Of a stretch of 64,000 nt of DNA, positions 25,296 to 37,689 are shown one piece after another. The stretch lies in contig CM119266.1 of assembly GCA_051294375.1 (NCBI GenBank), forward strand, positions 26,835,932-26,899,931, given 5' to 3'. The first letter of the stretch is position 1. Every line of letters begins with the position of its first letter. Both the position numbers and the translations under genes were made by a program. The notes beneath the pieces were generated by a model. The model was not told the DNA's origin, did not search any database, and saw only the letters and a program-made list of their open reading frames with translations. The stretch is from Paraspadella gotoi (Eukaryota > Chaetognatha).

Positions 25296-27877
25296 GTGAG
25301 ACTGAGGAGGAGGAGGAGGAGGAGTTGTTGAGAGGGTCGTTAGATTGAAGTATTCTTTTACCGGGCAATACTCTCGACCGTGGTGGCCCCAGGACTGTCC
25401 AGTGTAGAACTGTGTACTGGGAACTGGAGTTTCATTGAAAAGAGAAAAATCCCAGCCCGCCGAAATGTGAAGCAAGAGTTAAAACGATAGTTTCACTGAT
25501 TAAATAGAATTTTGGATAATTAATATTCCCGTTGGAGAGAAGAAAAAAGAAATGGGAATGACTTCCGTCCCCATTCACGCCTTATGGTCTCCTTTGGATT
25601 CGTGAAAATTAGTTCAGAGACAGACGCTCAAGACAAACCTTTATGAAATCCATCCTATTTTTCATAAATTATCAGTTTTCTGTTTTACCTCCTAGTAACC
25701 TTAAAAAGGTTTATTTTATTGTTAAATGCTAATTAAAGAGTCAAAAACTTTATTTAACCTCCCGACAAACGTCACTTTGTCCATCTCCCAAGTTTAACTG
25801 TCAAAAACAATTTTTAACTTCCCCCTTACATCACCTGATCACTTAGTTTCTAAACTAAACTAACTCCCATCTTTCCCCTACGCCGGGGGGCCCGCTCCCA
25901 CCTTCTCTCTGATTTACCGCCTTCTCTTATAAGCCTAACCTCTTCCCCATCCCCCCCTCATATCCCGACCCCCGAATTCAACTTCCCGGCAGAAAGAGAT
26001 CGGGAAGGGGCGGACGACCAATTAGATGAAACGGACAGGTGGAAAATTGGAGGAGGAAAAAAAAAGATGTGGGAATCGTGGGGAGAGGGGCGTGGCGTGG
26101 CGTAGGAAGGGAATGTAGGTGTACGTAGATCACTGAAAGATTCTTTTTTGGGAAAAAATAATTTCGTCCTTACTTTTTTATTTTGATGTCTTCTCGTTTT
26201 GAGCGCGAGATGTTCTTCTCCATTTCGTTAACATTTCCTGGTGCCTGCGCAGCCTCGAACTGCCTCGAACTGGTGAGATCTGAATAGCGGCGTTATTCTT
26301 TGACCCTTTTGCACATGCCTTGGTGACCCTCCTGCTGGTGTCCAGTCCACCTACCATCCCGCGTTCGTTCACGTGGCCGTCCTGTGCGCGCGTCCGAATC
26401 GCCTTTTCGCCTTCGGAATTTTTATGCGGACAAAAAAGGAAAGAAAGCACGCATCCCCTTTTGACTCCCCCCCCCTAAATTCAACCGGCGGCGAGAGACC
26501 CAAACATTCCGGACCGTTGACCTTTTCGGGGTCACCGACCCACCCCATGACCTCATCTCCTTACCTTTTTTTTACGTGTTCAGATTGGGTTTATTTTGTC
26601 GCTCTGCGCCGAGAGGTCAGTTCCGCTTTTAATCTTTTCGCTCGGATACTCTTTAACGTTCTGGTTCCTGCTTAAGAGATTTCGCTTGTGTTTTGTTCTG
26701 CTCCGGAAACGAGGTAGGTTTTTTGGTTTTTTTTGGTAAGCCATTCTCTGGTCCTTTCTAAATTCTAGCCACCTCCTGATATTCCAGGTTTCATTGACAA
26801 ACAACCTGGGGTGTCTGTTTGCCTCTTCATCTTTGCTTTTTGCCTTCATTTGCTCGAGGTCAGTGAGGCCATTTTCATTTCTTTATTTTTTTAACCTGAA
26901 ACGTCCTTTCCTATTTCATCTTTATTCGATTCGTGTTTTTTTTTTTTTTTTGTCCCAAAAATTCGTGAAAATCTCATTCTTCATTCTTTAGCCAAATAAA
27001 TCTAGACTTTGAAAAGAAAAGGCTACAAAAAAAAGCGACATCACACATCTTCACAGTCTTCACAGTCTTCACAGTCCTCAATATTAATCCGGCATTTCAA
27101 AAAGATCCGTCGTCCACGAATCTCCCATCCATCCCAGTACCTCGCGCAATCTCTTCCCTCCCTTGAAATATAACCAGCCGCAACCCTCTCAAGCGTCGCC
27201 TCCCCCTCCCCCCTTTTAGACCCCCTTGAACCCGGAGGGACCCCGGTTCGAAACCCAATTCCTTTGCCGGTTCGAGTGACAACTCGGTCGAGAAGAAAAG
27301 ACTGACGAAAAAAAAAAATCCAATTTAAACTGGAAATCTTTTTTTTGGTTGAGAGGAGAAAGGCGAGTGAAAATAATTTTTTTTTAAAAGTTACTTTTTA
27401 TTCAAACCGTTAAATGTATATTACATAATTACTATAATTTTAATTACTCGCTGCTTTTTTTTTTATCGCAAAAAAGATTAATCTGTAAAGAAACGAATAA
27501 GTGTAATTCAAAAACGAAAACTAACAAAAGAAACTTGTGAATAAAGAACAAAAATATAAACAAATATTACGAAAGATACTAGAATCAAGACGAGACTTAT
27601 AGTCAACAAAACAAAAAACGTTCGAGATTAAAGTTCACAAGAAGTCGAAAAAGAGAATTTTCCTGACGACTACTATTTTAAGTCGCTCTTTCTCTGGTCT
27701 AATTATGGCAGTTTCATTTCCTTCGATCCTTGGTTTTCCCTAACGCAACATAACACTGGAGCAAACCTTATCTAGCCTCAATCCCCCTTTTCCCAACACT
27801 TATTAAAGTCTAACCCCTATGTCTTCCTGGCCCCGTCCGGCCCACCCACTTTTTCCCCCCTTCTCCCCAACTCTCTC
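25296..27877. other. Intron of CUB-LDLa receptor; nothing else recognised
   Basis: Mixed sequence. A lone Pol III B-box-like GGTTCGAAACC occurs at about 27245-27255 without a tRNA fold around it. No exon recognised. Confidence 0.45.
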
Positions 27878-29078
27878 TCAATCTTTTCCTTTCTCTCCCT
27901 TCCCCATCAACTTCTTCCTCTCCAACATCAACCTCCTCCTCTTCCTATCGAGCACCTCCAACTCCTCGTCGATCTCCGTGATCCTCTTCCGACTTTTTTT
28001 ATCGAGATCTTCGAGATTCCCGTCGACGCCGTCGTCTTCGGTCGGCGTCACGTCACCATCGTCGTCGTCCTCGTCGTCTTTCTCCGCCTCGCTCCGCGCC
28101 AACGCTTCCACTTGATGGCGCAGCAGCTTCCGGTAGGATTTGCCCATAAACTTTCCCTCGCGCGCCTCAATCTTCCCGGCGTCAATGGCAGCGGCGATGG
28201 AGGCCGGAGTGAGAACTGGGCGTCGAGAGAATCGGAATTAGAAAAGCACAGTTGTCATTGGGCTAAATTGAACACGATATTACACATTCGCTGACTTATT
28301 AATAACAATAAATAAGACCGGCAGAGGGTAAATTCTATAGTCAAAACTCGGTAAAGAACTTAAAGGTTCAAGGTTAAGGGTAAAGGATTAAATTAAGCCA
28401 TCCACAAAGGCAAAACATGTTATTATCAAAAAATCCGAATGGGCAAAAGGTAAAATTTAGCCGAAACCCTTCGTTTACTCCACCCTCAATCTCCACTCGA
28501 TTGCCGCCAATCTGACCTGGAAATTCTGTGACGGCGTTTTTCTCGCTGATCGTCGCGCCTTTGTCCGTCCACTTGGCCTCTTTCTTGTTTTTGGCATCCC
28601 CGTTTTCGGCCTCCTTTACGTCTTTAGTTGCTTTTGAGTCTTTAGCTTCAGTTTCTTTGGCCTTATTTGGGTCCGTTTTCCCTCCAATCTCGCCGGCCTC
28701 CACCAACTTTTGTACTTGATCTCGCAACAGCTTCGTATACTGTTTGCCCATGAAGTTGCCTGAAAACAATTGGTAATATTGAACATTTAAGATTTTAATA
28801 ACTGGGGTTAAATACTTTTTAAAACTAAAATTATTGTTGACCGACTTTTAATCGTCAGTAACTTTTCTTACACGATCACCGGCCAAAAAAAAAAATAACT
28901 GCTACAACTACCACTGCAGACACATAAACTCCCGCCAAAACTTACCGACCCTTGACTCGAGCCGGCCGTCGGCGATGGCGGCCTCCACATCTTCGTTGGT
29001 CAAAATCGAAAATTCCTTGACGGCGTTTTTGGCGCTGATCGTAGCGCCCTTCTCGTTCCACTTGGCGTCGGAGGACAT
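27878..29078 (-). CDS. Two-repeat protein of unknown function
   Basis: Three exons on the minus strand: 28946-29078 (ATG at 29078), 28517-28759 and 27878-28215 (TGA). Phases match and introns are GT-AG, giving about 237 aa. It holds two copies of a module of about 63 residues. The shared pattern is AKW-x-x-KGATIS-x-KNAV-x-EF, then an AAI-x-x-G(R/K) stretch, then FMGK-x-Y-x-KLLR-x-QV. A Lys/Asp-rich linker joins them. The C-terminus has an Asp/Glu-rich stretch and then a basic predicted coiled coil (ITEIDEELEVLDRKRRR). The 'LT..I..AI..G+..R' portion faintly recalls MerR/excisionase-like helix-turn-helix proteins; that is inference. There is no signal peptide or membrane segment, so it is probably cytosolic or nuclear. 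The gene lies wholly inside an intron of the + strand receptor gene. Confidence 0.8.
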
Positions 29079-29552
29079 GACGAGAAAAGGAGAGGGCGTG
29101 TCCGGACTAAAGGAGACGTCGCGAAACTAGAGGACGAATTCGAGGGAAAACTAAAAAAATATAAATTTAATTACGTGTATATTAAAATTTTAAATTAAAA
29201 ATTTTGATAAAAAGAAATCAAATGATTAAAAATGATTAAAAGTCAATTAGTTAAATTAAGCTGATAAATTTATAAACTGGTTCAATCTATTTCCAATTAT
29301 CTTCGACAAAAAAAAGAAATCTCAGTTCAAAATCCAAGGTCGATTAAAAATGCTGCTCCGATGAACGAATGATCCTCTTCTTTCACAGACGAAATTTTTT
29401 CAGGATTGAATAAATAGAAAAAAAAAGAATAACCACGATCGAGGCTCTGACTGTTCACAAAAAATTTAAAAGAAGTCAAAAATTTAAAAGAAGCCTTTTT
29501 TAAGGTGAAGGGAGTATGGTGGACTAAAATCCACCAACCGTTCATCTGCGGC
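29079..29552. other. AT-rich flank, no gene recognised
   Basis: AT-rich sequence upstream of the minus-strand two-repeat gene, so its promoter should lie here. No clear TATA or initiator motif was identified. Confidence 0.4.
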
Positions 29553-30420
29553 NNNNNNNNNNNNNNNNNNNNNNNNNNNNNNNNNNNNNNNNNNNNNNNN
29601 NNNNNNNNNNNNNNNNNNNNNNNNNNNNNNNNNNNNNNNNNNNNNNNNNNNNNNNNNNNNNNNNNNNNNNNNNNNNNNNNNNNNNNNNNNNNNNNNNNNN
29701 NNNNNNNNNNNNNNNNNNNNNNNNNNNNNNNNNNNNNNNNNNNNNNNNNNNNNNNNNNNNNNNNNNNNNNNNNNNNNNNNNNNNNNNNNNNNNNNNNNNN
29801 NNNNNNNNNNNNNNNNNNNNNNNNNNNNNNNNNNNNNNNNNNNNNNNNNNNNNNNNNNNNNNNNNNNNNNNNNNNNNNNNNNNNNNNNNNNNNNNNNNNN
29901 NNNNNNNNNNNNNNNNNNNNNNNNNNNNNNNNNNNNNNNNNNNNNNNNNNNNNNNNNNNNNNNNNNNNNNNNNNNNNNNNNNNNNNNNNNNNNNNNNNNN
30001 NNNNNNNNNNNNNNNNNNNNNNNNNNNNNNNNNNNNNNNNNNNNNNNNNNNNNNNNNNNNNNNNNNNNNNNNNNNNNNNNNNNNNNNNNNNNNNNNNNNN
30101 NNNNNNNNNNNNNNNNNNNNNNNNNNNNNNNNNNNNNNNNNNNNNNNNNNNNNNNNNNNNNNNNNNNNNNNNNNNNNNNNNNNNNNNNNNNNNNNNNNNN
30201 NNNNNNNNNNNNNNNNNNNNNNNNNNNNNNNNNNNNNNNNNNNNNNNNNNNNNNNNNNNNNNNNNNNNNNNNNNNNNNNNNNNNNNNNNNNNNNNNNNNN
30301 NNNNNNNNNNNNNNNNNNNNNNNNNNNNNNNNNNNNNNNNNNNNNNNNNNNNNNNNNNNNNNNNNNNNNNNNNNNNNNNNNNNNNNNNNNNNNNNNNNNN
30401 NNNNNNNNNNNNNNNNNNNN
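29553..30420. other. 868-N assembly gap
   Basis: Run of N. Its length suggests an estimated gap size. One or more receptor exons could be hidden here. Confidence 0.97.
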
Positions 30421-30736
30421 CTTTTTCTATTCTTCTTGTCTAACTATACCAAATAAATAATATTTTTTATAGTGAAGACGAATCCCCATTAAACCTTTTT
30501 CACCCCTAAATCTTAATGCGTAATGCAATAGTTTTTATTCACTATACTTACTATCATCCGCAGAGATATCGCTCGTTCCAAAATTCTCTTCCTCCCTCGA
30601 TCTCTCGGACTCACTCGATTCCTCACCTCTCCACCTCCGTCGAATAAACTTACCCTCGAATTTCCCGAACCTTGTTTCTTCCACCCGCCCTTTTCTCTTC
30701 CCAATTTCCCCCTCGTTTCCATGCCGACGGCCTCAG

Positions 30737-30790
30737 TGTTGCCATGGCATAAGAATTACGAAGGCGGTGCCTTTTTAAACATCACAGTGC
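30737..30790 (+). CDS. Candidate short exon of CUB-LDLa receptor
   Basis: A strong polypyrimidine tract and CCTCAG (ending 30736) precede a 54-base frame that ends at GTAAGT. Entry and exit are both phase 1, matching the phase-1 exit of the LDLa exon. It encodes VLPWHKNYEGGAFLNITV, which has an N-glycosylation sequon (NIT) and looks extracellular. No domain is assigned. Retention or skipping would both keep frame. Confidence 0.45.
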
Positions 30791-30996
30791 GTAAGTATCA
30801 TCTCCAATTTTTTTTTTACCCCACTCACTCAAGCAAGAAAGTAAACAAAGGACACCAGACCAGAATGTCGAGCTTTAATCGCAAGTTAATCTTGAGCATG
30901 AGAATCGTGCCGTAATTCGTGGACTAGTCGGTTTTAATTTGTATCGAGATGTTAAATATTATTTGAATAATCTTTTCCTGTCTCTTAATAGTATAT

Positions 30997-31055
<59 letters not shown>

Positions 31056-31637
31056 TTCATGCCTAGTTAGTTAAATATTAATAAATGATTGAGACCTTAA
31101 AACTATAAACATGAAATGCCTTTCGCTTAGACTATCGAACCGCGCATTTCGCTTGAATCATTCCGAAATTAGCAAATATCTCATGTCATGGCTTTGAAAT
31201 AAAAATCGTAATAGTAAATAACGAATTCTATTCCCCTAGAAATGATATTTAGTGTGTTTATAAATGTTGTTTCCTTCATACCCTGCGAAAGAAAGATTTC
31301 TAGATTTGTTTTTACTATTTCGGTAGAATTTGAGCATTTTAATGTTTGCATTTTTCACGTAGTAGACAATAGTGAAAATATTCTTCATTTAGGTTTAGCA
31401 CAAGTTTATATCGAAATAGTCAATACATACCGGAACACTCAACTCTAAATGTTATGAAATAATTGATTAAGATAAAATCACTTCCATCGCGAGTTTGAAA
31501 TTTTATAAGATGTGGAAATTCTAAAGATACGTTGGGTGTCAGATTGCAAACTGCTATTTGAATAAGTCTTTTATTATTTTCTATTTAATTTTTGTTACCT
31601 TTTAAATTAGTCGTGACTATTTTTTGAATTTCCGCGT

Positions 31638-31694
<57 letters not shown>

Positions 31695-32506
31695 CTCTGT
31701 CTGTTGTCTGTTCGCTCGCTCTCTATCGACTTCAATATAAACCTATTTATTAATTTGCTCGTTGTCCTGTCATGTGCTCATTGTAATAATTTAAACGTTT
31801 AAACTTCGTGATTTGTAACAAGACCGTCCTTTCCTGTCAATTTAAACCATGTTGTAAATAGCCCCTCCTATGATACTATAATTTCCTTTTATAATATATT
31901 ATTATTAGGTATCCAGCGGCGTAAATACGGTGCCTTGAATATCTTCGTGTTAGGAATTAATTATACGTAGTAGTGACGTCACGGTTTTCGTCGTTTTTAT
32001 TTTTTTAAATTTTTAGTAATATTTTAAATTTTACAAGTAAAAGTCTTCATTTAAATTTTTTTTAGTATCCATTCATATTTGCTCATTCTTTGGTTATGGG
32101 AAATAAATAAACGTCATTTATTAATCGGTGTTTATGAAAACTAAATAGAGGGCGTAGGTATTGTAGAAACGATGCTACGAGATTTACCCCCCCCCACAAA
32201 AAAATTAAAAAAAGGAGCCATCTACTCCGAGTAAAAGAATATCTCTTTTTTTCTGCATGAATTTCCGAAGAATTTTTTTTTCTTAGTACAGGATGTCGTG
32301 ATATTACGTGCCAAAAGTACTTGTCGCGCACGCGTGTGTGCGAACACGTTCCTCTTGTTCCCAGGACACGCGCACCAAGAAAGAAAGGGAGAAAAAAATC
32401 CGAACTTTTTTCCTTTTTCGCCCTTCTCACTCTCTCTCACGATCCCGGATAAGAATGATACTAGAATCTCTTTCTCTCTCCCTCTCTTTCTCTCTCTCTC
32501 TCTCTC
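30791..32506. other. Intronic AT-rich sequence with two (CT)n runs
   Basis: CT microsatellites at about 31001-31052 and 31639-31692; the sequence between them is AT-rich. No exon recognised. Confidence 0.5.
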
Positions 32507-32531
32507 NNNNNNNNNNNNNNNNNNNNNNNNN
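32507..32531. other. 25-N assembly gap
   Basis: Placeholder gap inside a CT-rich tract. Confidence 0.95.
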
Positions 32532-32829
32532 TCATCTCTTCTCCTCTCGTCTCTCTCTCTTCTCTCTCTTCGCGTCCTCTCTCTTTTCTCTCTCGACTCT
32601 CCCCTCATCTTTCTCGCTCTCTTTTCGCTCCATCCTTTGATCCTCGTTCTCTGCTTGAATCTCTCATCTCACCACCTAACTGCACTCACCTCTTTCTCTC
32701 TCTTGCGCTCTCTCGTCTCTTCTCCTCGCACATCTTCTTCTCTCGTTCCCTAGCGATACCCTCTGGCTTCTCCTCGTCTCTTCTCCCGACGCCCTACTTT
32801 CATTTCTTCTCTCGCTCATCTTTCCCCTC

Positions 32830-33720
32830 ACTACTCACAAATATACGACTTCACGCCCTTTCCCCCAACCTCCTCAACACTCGGATGAAAATACACAATA
32901 TGAGACCCGACGGACATCTCGCGTCTTCACGCACACATCCAAACGCTGTCGTTCTCCTCTTCTCCCCCCCTTAAAAAACGAAGAGCGTAGAGGACAACGC
33001 AGTACCATACGGGGGCGCTCTCTCTGTTCCTCTATCTCTCTCCTGATCTCTCTCTCGCTCTCCTCTCTCTCCTATCTTCTTCTCCTCGTTCTCTTTTTTT
33101 TTTTCTCTCTCTTTTTTTATCTCTCTCACTCTCTCCACCCGAAAAGTCGATGGGAACTTATTATAGGATGACAATACAATTTTCCTTTTTTCGCAACATA
33201 GGTCTTCAAAAAAATAAGGATTTTATACACGTATGACGGAATTTGGGTATGTCGTTTTACCAGTTTATAAAGTTATATTTTCTAAGCAATAAAACCTGTT
33301 TAAAAAAACTTTTAAAAAGACATTCAATTATATTCATGAACAACAATACTATTGGAAAAAACTCTCAAAGTTAATAATTAATCTTTTAAAAAAGTTTTTC
33401 CTAATCTTTTCTCCTCCTCGCTTTTTACTCTGCATTTAGATATTGAGTGTAATAAAAAAACTGAAACGAGATTCAAAAAACTTTAAAACCCTTTTTAGCA
33501 GCGGTTGTCTCTACTCTTACTTCCTTCCCAACATTAATTCGTGATCGGGGGAACTAGCAATCGGATTGACATCGATTAACCTACTAGAGGAGAATAAGTA
33601 GCACTTCCCTTTTTTTTAACTCAAACATTTTGGCCTCTAATTTTTTTATTCTTTCTTCTTCCAATCCCACTTTTATCTCTCTTTTCCGCCACTCTTCTTT
33701 CCATCTTTTCATCGTTTTTT
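32830..33720. repeat. Direct duplication, copy 1
   Basis: Matches about 34444-35370 in the same orientation, apart from small indels and the N gap at 34578-34762 in the second copy. Intronic, pyrimidine-rich to AT-rich. Confidence 0.85.
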
Positions 33721-33733
33721 CCCCCTTTTTTCT

Positions 33734-34440
33734 TTCCCTTTCTTTTCTTTTTCTCTTCCTTTTTTTTCTTTCTCCACTTTATTTCGGTTTCTTATTTCTT
33801 TTCCATCAAGCTTTTTTTTGTTTTTTTCTCTTCTGTTCGATTCATTTTTCTATTTTATTGTCCCTTTCTTGTTGATCCTAATATCGTTTCTTCTTTTTGT
33901 TTTTCTCTTTTTTTTTTCTTTTTTTGTTTTTTATTTCTTTTTTTAGTTTCCTTTCCACCCATTATCCTTTTTTTTTTGCTTTTTTTCTGTCCTCCTCGGA
34001 ACCCGCAACAGGCCTTAATTGCGTCGGCCACCCCCCCACCCCCCTTGTATTTCTGCTCGGTATTTTTTTGTGTTTCTTTTTTGTATTTTATTTTCTACCC
34101 TTATTATTTTTTTTTCTTATTCTTATTTTCTTTTTGTCCTTGTTTCTCCGTCTGCTTCCTTTCCCCTCACCCTCTCGTACCCCTAATCCTTTTTCCCTTC
34201 TTTTTTTTTCCCTTCCCTCTCCCCCTACTTTTCCCCCCCCTCTCTCTCCTCCTTTACCCTCCTTTTTTTTCTATTCGCCTTTTTCTTCCTCGGCACCGGT
34301 CTTCCCCCTTCCCTTCCTCTTTCCCCTCTTATCCTCCTATTTTGTTATCTTTTTTCCTTTTTCTCGTTCCTTTTCTCCTCCTCTTTTTCTTATTTCTCCT
34401 CGTTCCTTTTGTTTTTCCTTTTCACTCTCCTCTTCTCCCT
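33734..34440 (+). repeat. Polypyrimidine segment, also present inverted at 35449-36158
   Basis: Nearly all C/T. The reverse complement at 35449-36158 is almost identical over about 700 bases. At 34010-34065 a phase 1-to-1 frame (LNCVGHPPTPLVFLLG) sits between an AACAG acceptor and a GTATTT donor. It could be an exon but may be chance in C-rich DNA. Confidence 0.85.
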
Positions 34441-34443
34441 CTC

Positions 34444-35370
34444 TACATCACAATATCACGACTTCACGCCTTTCCCCCCACCTCCTCACTCGGATGAAAA
34501 TCACAATATGAGACCCGACGACATCTCGTCTTCACGCACAACATCACCTGTCGTCTCCCCTTAAAACGAAGAAAAGCNNNNNNNNNNNNNNNNNNNNNNN
34601 NNNNNNNNNNNNNNNNNNNNNNNNNNNNNNNNNNNNNNNNNNNNNNNNNNNNNNNNNNNNNNNNNNNNNNNNNNNNNNNNNNNNNNNNNNNNNNNNNNNN
34701 NNNNNNNNNNNNNNNNNNNNNNNNNNNNNNNNNNNNNNNNNNNNNNNNNNNNNNNNNNNNNNTTTTTCTCTCTCTCTCTCCACCCGAAAAGTCGATGGGA
34801 ACTTAATATAGGAATGAAAAATACAATTTTCTTTTTCGCAACATAGGTCGTTCAAAAAAATAAGATTTTATACACGTATGACGGAATTTGGGTATGTCGT
34901 TTTACCAGTTTTATAAGTTTATATTTTCTAAGCCAATAAAACCTGTTTAAAAAAACTTTTAAAAAGACATTCAATTATATTCATGAACAACAATACTATT
35001 GGAAAACTTCAAAAGTTAATAATTAATCTTTTTAAAAAAAGTTTTTCCTAATCTTTTTCTTTTGCCTCCTCGCTTTTTTAACTCTGCATTCTAGATATTG
35101 AGTGTAATAAAAAAAATGAAACGAGATTCAAAAAAAAATTTAAAACCCTTTTTAGCCAGCGTTGTCTCTACTCTTACTTCCTTCCCCAACATTAATTCGT
35201 GATGCGGAACTTGCAATGATTTGACATCGATTAACCGTACTAGAGACGATAGTAGACTTCCCTTTTTTTTAACTCAACATTTTGGCCTCTAATTTTTTTA
35301 TTCTTTCCTTCTTCCATCCCAACTTTTATCTTCTCTTTTCCGCCAACTCTTTCTTTCCATCTTTCTTTCT
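34444..35370. repeat. Direct duplication, copy 2
   Basis: Second copy of 32830-33720, containing an N gap at 34578-34762. Confidence 0.85.
34578..34762. other. 185-N assembly gap
   Basis: Run of N inside the second direct-repeat copy. Confidence 0.97.
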
Positions 35371-35392
35371 TTTTTTTCCCCCTTTTTTCTTC

Positions 35393-35423
35393 GCCCAACT
35401 TGAAGTAGGACCCGAATTGGTGG
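35393..35423 (-). pseudogene. Inverted fragment of the receptor membrane exon
   Basis: On the minus strand it reads the same 31 bases found at 37942-37972 on +, encoding HQFGSYFKLG just before the membrane segment. It ends at a 25-N gap (35424-35448). It is the 5' part of the exon whose 3' part is at 36159-36267, placed in the wrong orientation, most likely by assembly. Confidence 0.75.
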
Positions 35424-35448
35424 NNNNNNNNNNNNNNNNNNNNNNNNN

Positions 35449-36158
35449 GAGAGGGAGAAGAGGAGAGTGAAAAGGAAAAACAAAAGGAACGAGGAGAAAT
35501 AAGAAAAAGAGGAGGAGAAAAGGAACGAGAAAAAGGAAAAAAGATAACAAAATAGGAGGATAAGAGGGGAAAGAGGAAGGGAAGGGGGAAGACCGGTGCC
35601 GAGGAAGAAAAAGGCGAATAGAAAAAAAAGGAGGGTAAAGGAGGAGAGAGAGGGGGGGGAAAAGTAGGGGGAGAGGGAAGGGAAAAAAAAAGAAGGGAAA
35701 AAGGATTAGGGGTACGAGAGGGTGAGGGGAAAGGAAGCAGACGGAGAAACAAGGACAAAAAGAAAATAAGAATAAGAAAAAAAAATAATAAGGGTAGAAA
35801 ATAAAATACAAAAAAGAAACACAAAAAAATACCGAGCAGAAATACAAGGGGGGTGGGGGGGTGGCCGACGCAATTAAGGCCTGTTGCGGGTTCCGAGGAG
35901 GACAGAAAAAAAGCAAAAAAAAAAGGATAATGGGTGGAAAGGAAACTAAAAAAAGAAATAAAAAACAAAAAAAGAAAAAAAAAAGAGAAAAACAAAAAGA
36001 AGAAACGATATTAGGATCAACAAGAAAGGGACAATAAAATAGAAAAATGAATCGAACAGAAGAGAAAAAAACAAAAAAAAGCTTGATGGAAAAGAAATAA
36101 GAAACCGAAATAAAGTGGAGAAAGAAAAAAAAGGAAGAGAAAAAGAAAAGAAAGGGAG
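35449..36158 (-). repeat. Inverted copy of 33734-34440
   Basis: Polypurine on +, the reverse complement of the polypyrimidine segment upstream. It abuts the middle of the membrane exon, so the join at 36158/36159 breaks that exon. Confidence 0.9.
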
Positions 36159-36267
36159 TCGGCGCCGTCGTCGGCTTCGTCGTTCTCGTCATCCTCCTCG
36201 TCATCCTCATCGTCTCCGTCATCGCCTGTTGCTTGTGTCGTTCCCGTTTCTCTCCGCACGATGACAG
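36159..36267 (+). CDS. Transmembrane exon of CUB-LDLa receptor (5' end lost)
   Basis: Encodes a hydrophobic span (VGAVVGFVVLVILLVILIVS) followed by VIACCLCRSRFSPHDD. This is a single-pass membrane segment with a Cys pair and basic stop-transfer residues at the cytoplasmic face. The donor GTGAGT starts at 36268 and exit phase is 2, matching the next exon. The exon's 5' end is missing because purine-rich inverted sequence abuts it. A fuller but error-filled version is at 37942. Assignment to the same gene as the CUB and LDLa exons rests on order, strand and compatible architecture, not on an observed transcript. Confidence 0.7.
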
Positions 36268-36763
36268 GTGAGTCTCCATTCGATTCTCCTCTTACGCCTG
36301 TATCACTGTGTTACAGCCTGATCCCAAGCTCAGGGACTGCTTATATTGAACGGTTCTATCACTATCTCTTAACCATTATTTTTGTCTCTGCAATTCCTTT
36401 CATTCGTTTGTTAATTCGTTCGTGAATTAATTAAGTTATTACTTTATTCAATTATCCCTTGTACTCCATCCGCACATTCTTTCCCTTAATTCCATTCATT
36501 CAATAGTTCTCCCTCTTCAGTAAGCAAACCAACTCTTCGAACGCAAGAAGGGATATTTTTGCGATCGATTCTTTTGATTCGTCGTTTTTGTTCTTCCTCG
36601 CTTTCCCTTCAATCTCCTCTTCGCCTCCGTCCCGCCTCTACACCCCAGTCATTCATACCCATCCCCCCATTTCCATCTAATTACCTCCCCCCCAATTCGC
36701 TCCTCCTTCCTCCACCCACAAATCCCTTTCCCATCCCGCGATCCCCGCTTTCTCTCTCCCCAG

Positions 36764-36915
36764 GTACGAAGACAGTCCCGGCTTGGGCTTCGGCTACGGA
36801 GGGGAACGCCTCTTCGGCGTCCTCCAAGGAACGGCGCCCGTCGCCGGAGGCGCCGAGTTGCCCAAGACGACGACGACGGCGACCGCGCCCCCTCACGTAG
36901 TGACCAACGACGCCG
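36764..36915 (+). CDS. Cytoplasmic tail exon 1 of CUB-LDLa receptor
   Basis: The acceptor TCTCCCCAG ends at 36763; the donor GTAACT starts at 36916. Joined in phase 2 to the membrane exon it reads DDR-YEDSPGLGFGYGGERL, then a Gly/Ala/Pro/Thr-rich stretch ending PPHVVTNDAG. It is low-complexity but keeps frame with both neighbours. No catalytic domain is seen. An indel-ridden second copy is at about 38606-38770. Confidence 0.65.
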
Positions 36916-36963
36916 GTAACTGTGGTGATGCTTTGGTTGTATTTTTGAGCGTTCACTTGAAAA

Positions 36964-37060
36964 TGTAAATGGGTGGATTCGAACGCGAGACCTTCCTCGT
37001 CTCGAGAAGAAACCGCGATCGCCGAACCGCGGCCGGAGTTAACGACGCGTGGCCACGCCC
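36964..37060 (-). other. tRNA-like (Pol III-type) sequence in the receptor intron
   Basis: On the minus strand it has GCGTGGCC-x-CG followed by GTTAACTCC, resembling a degenerate A box and D-loop, then TCTCGCGTTCGAATCC, resembling a B box and T-loop. The two are 60-70 bases apart. The T stem does not pair properly, so it is not a working tRNA. It may be a tRNA-derived SINE head. A second copy lies at about 38835-38930 within the duplicated block. Confidence 0.35.
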
Positions 37061-37425
37061 CCTTTGTCATCGTCGTCGTCGACGTCGCGTGCGAAGACGA
37101 GAAGAATATCGCAGTCGCTGTATTGACTAATTACTAATAATCGCTGTTTAGTAAAGGAAAAGTAAATAAAAAAAGGCCACTATATATATTTTTCCGCAAT
37201 ATTTAATTAAGGGGAAAAGATTAATTTCGTGAGACGCGGAGAAAAAAATGCGGAAAAGGGAAGCGTCTGAATTATGAAAATCCAGTTAATGGCGCATGAA
37301 AAGCAACGTTAATGGGTCCGTTGGTCCCGTCATTTGTTCCGCGACCAGACTCGGACGTTGATGCTAATTTCCTGTTGGTTGCTGGTTTTTGCCGCAAAAT
37401 GAAAGTTGCTGCGCCTCATTCCCTT

Positions 37426-37476
<51 letters not shown>

Positions 37477-37641
37477 AACTCTCTCTCTCTCTCTCTCTCT
37501 CCTCCTCTCTCTCTCCTCTCTCTCTCTCTTCGCATCATCTTTCTTGAACAACGTTCATGCACTTCACTTTTTTATGCGCTTGCTGGGTGATCGTCTTATG
37601 ACTTATGTCCTACTCGACCCTCTTCTCTCTCCTCTCTCTCT

Positions 37642-37689
<48 letters not shown>

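Noticed and set aside
27240-27260. Possible tRNA B box GGTTCGAAACC
   Set aside because: No acceptor, D or anticodon stem can be drawn around it.
29505-30443. 312-codon frame
   Set aside because: Consists almost wholly of N.
33630-36279. Long hydrophobic frames on both strands (up to 317 codons, spanning N)
   Set aside because: Composition artefacts of an inverted polypyrimidine duplication and a gap; only the last 36 codons near 36159 on + are a true membrane exon.
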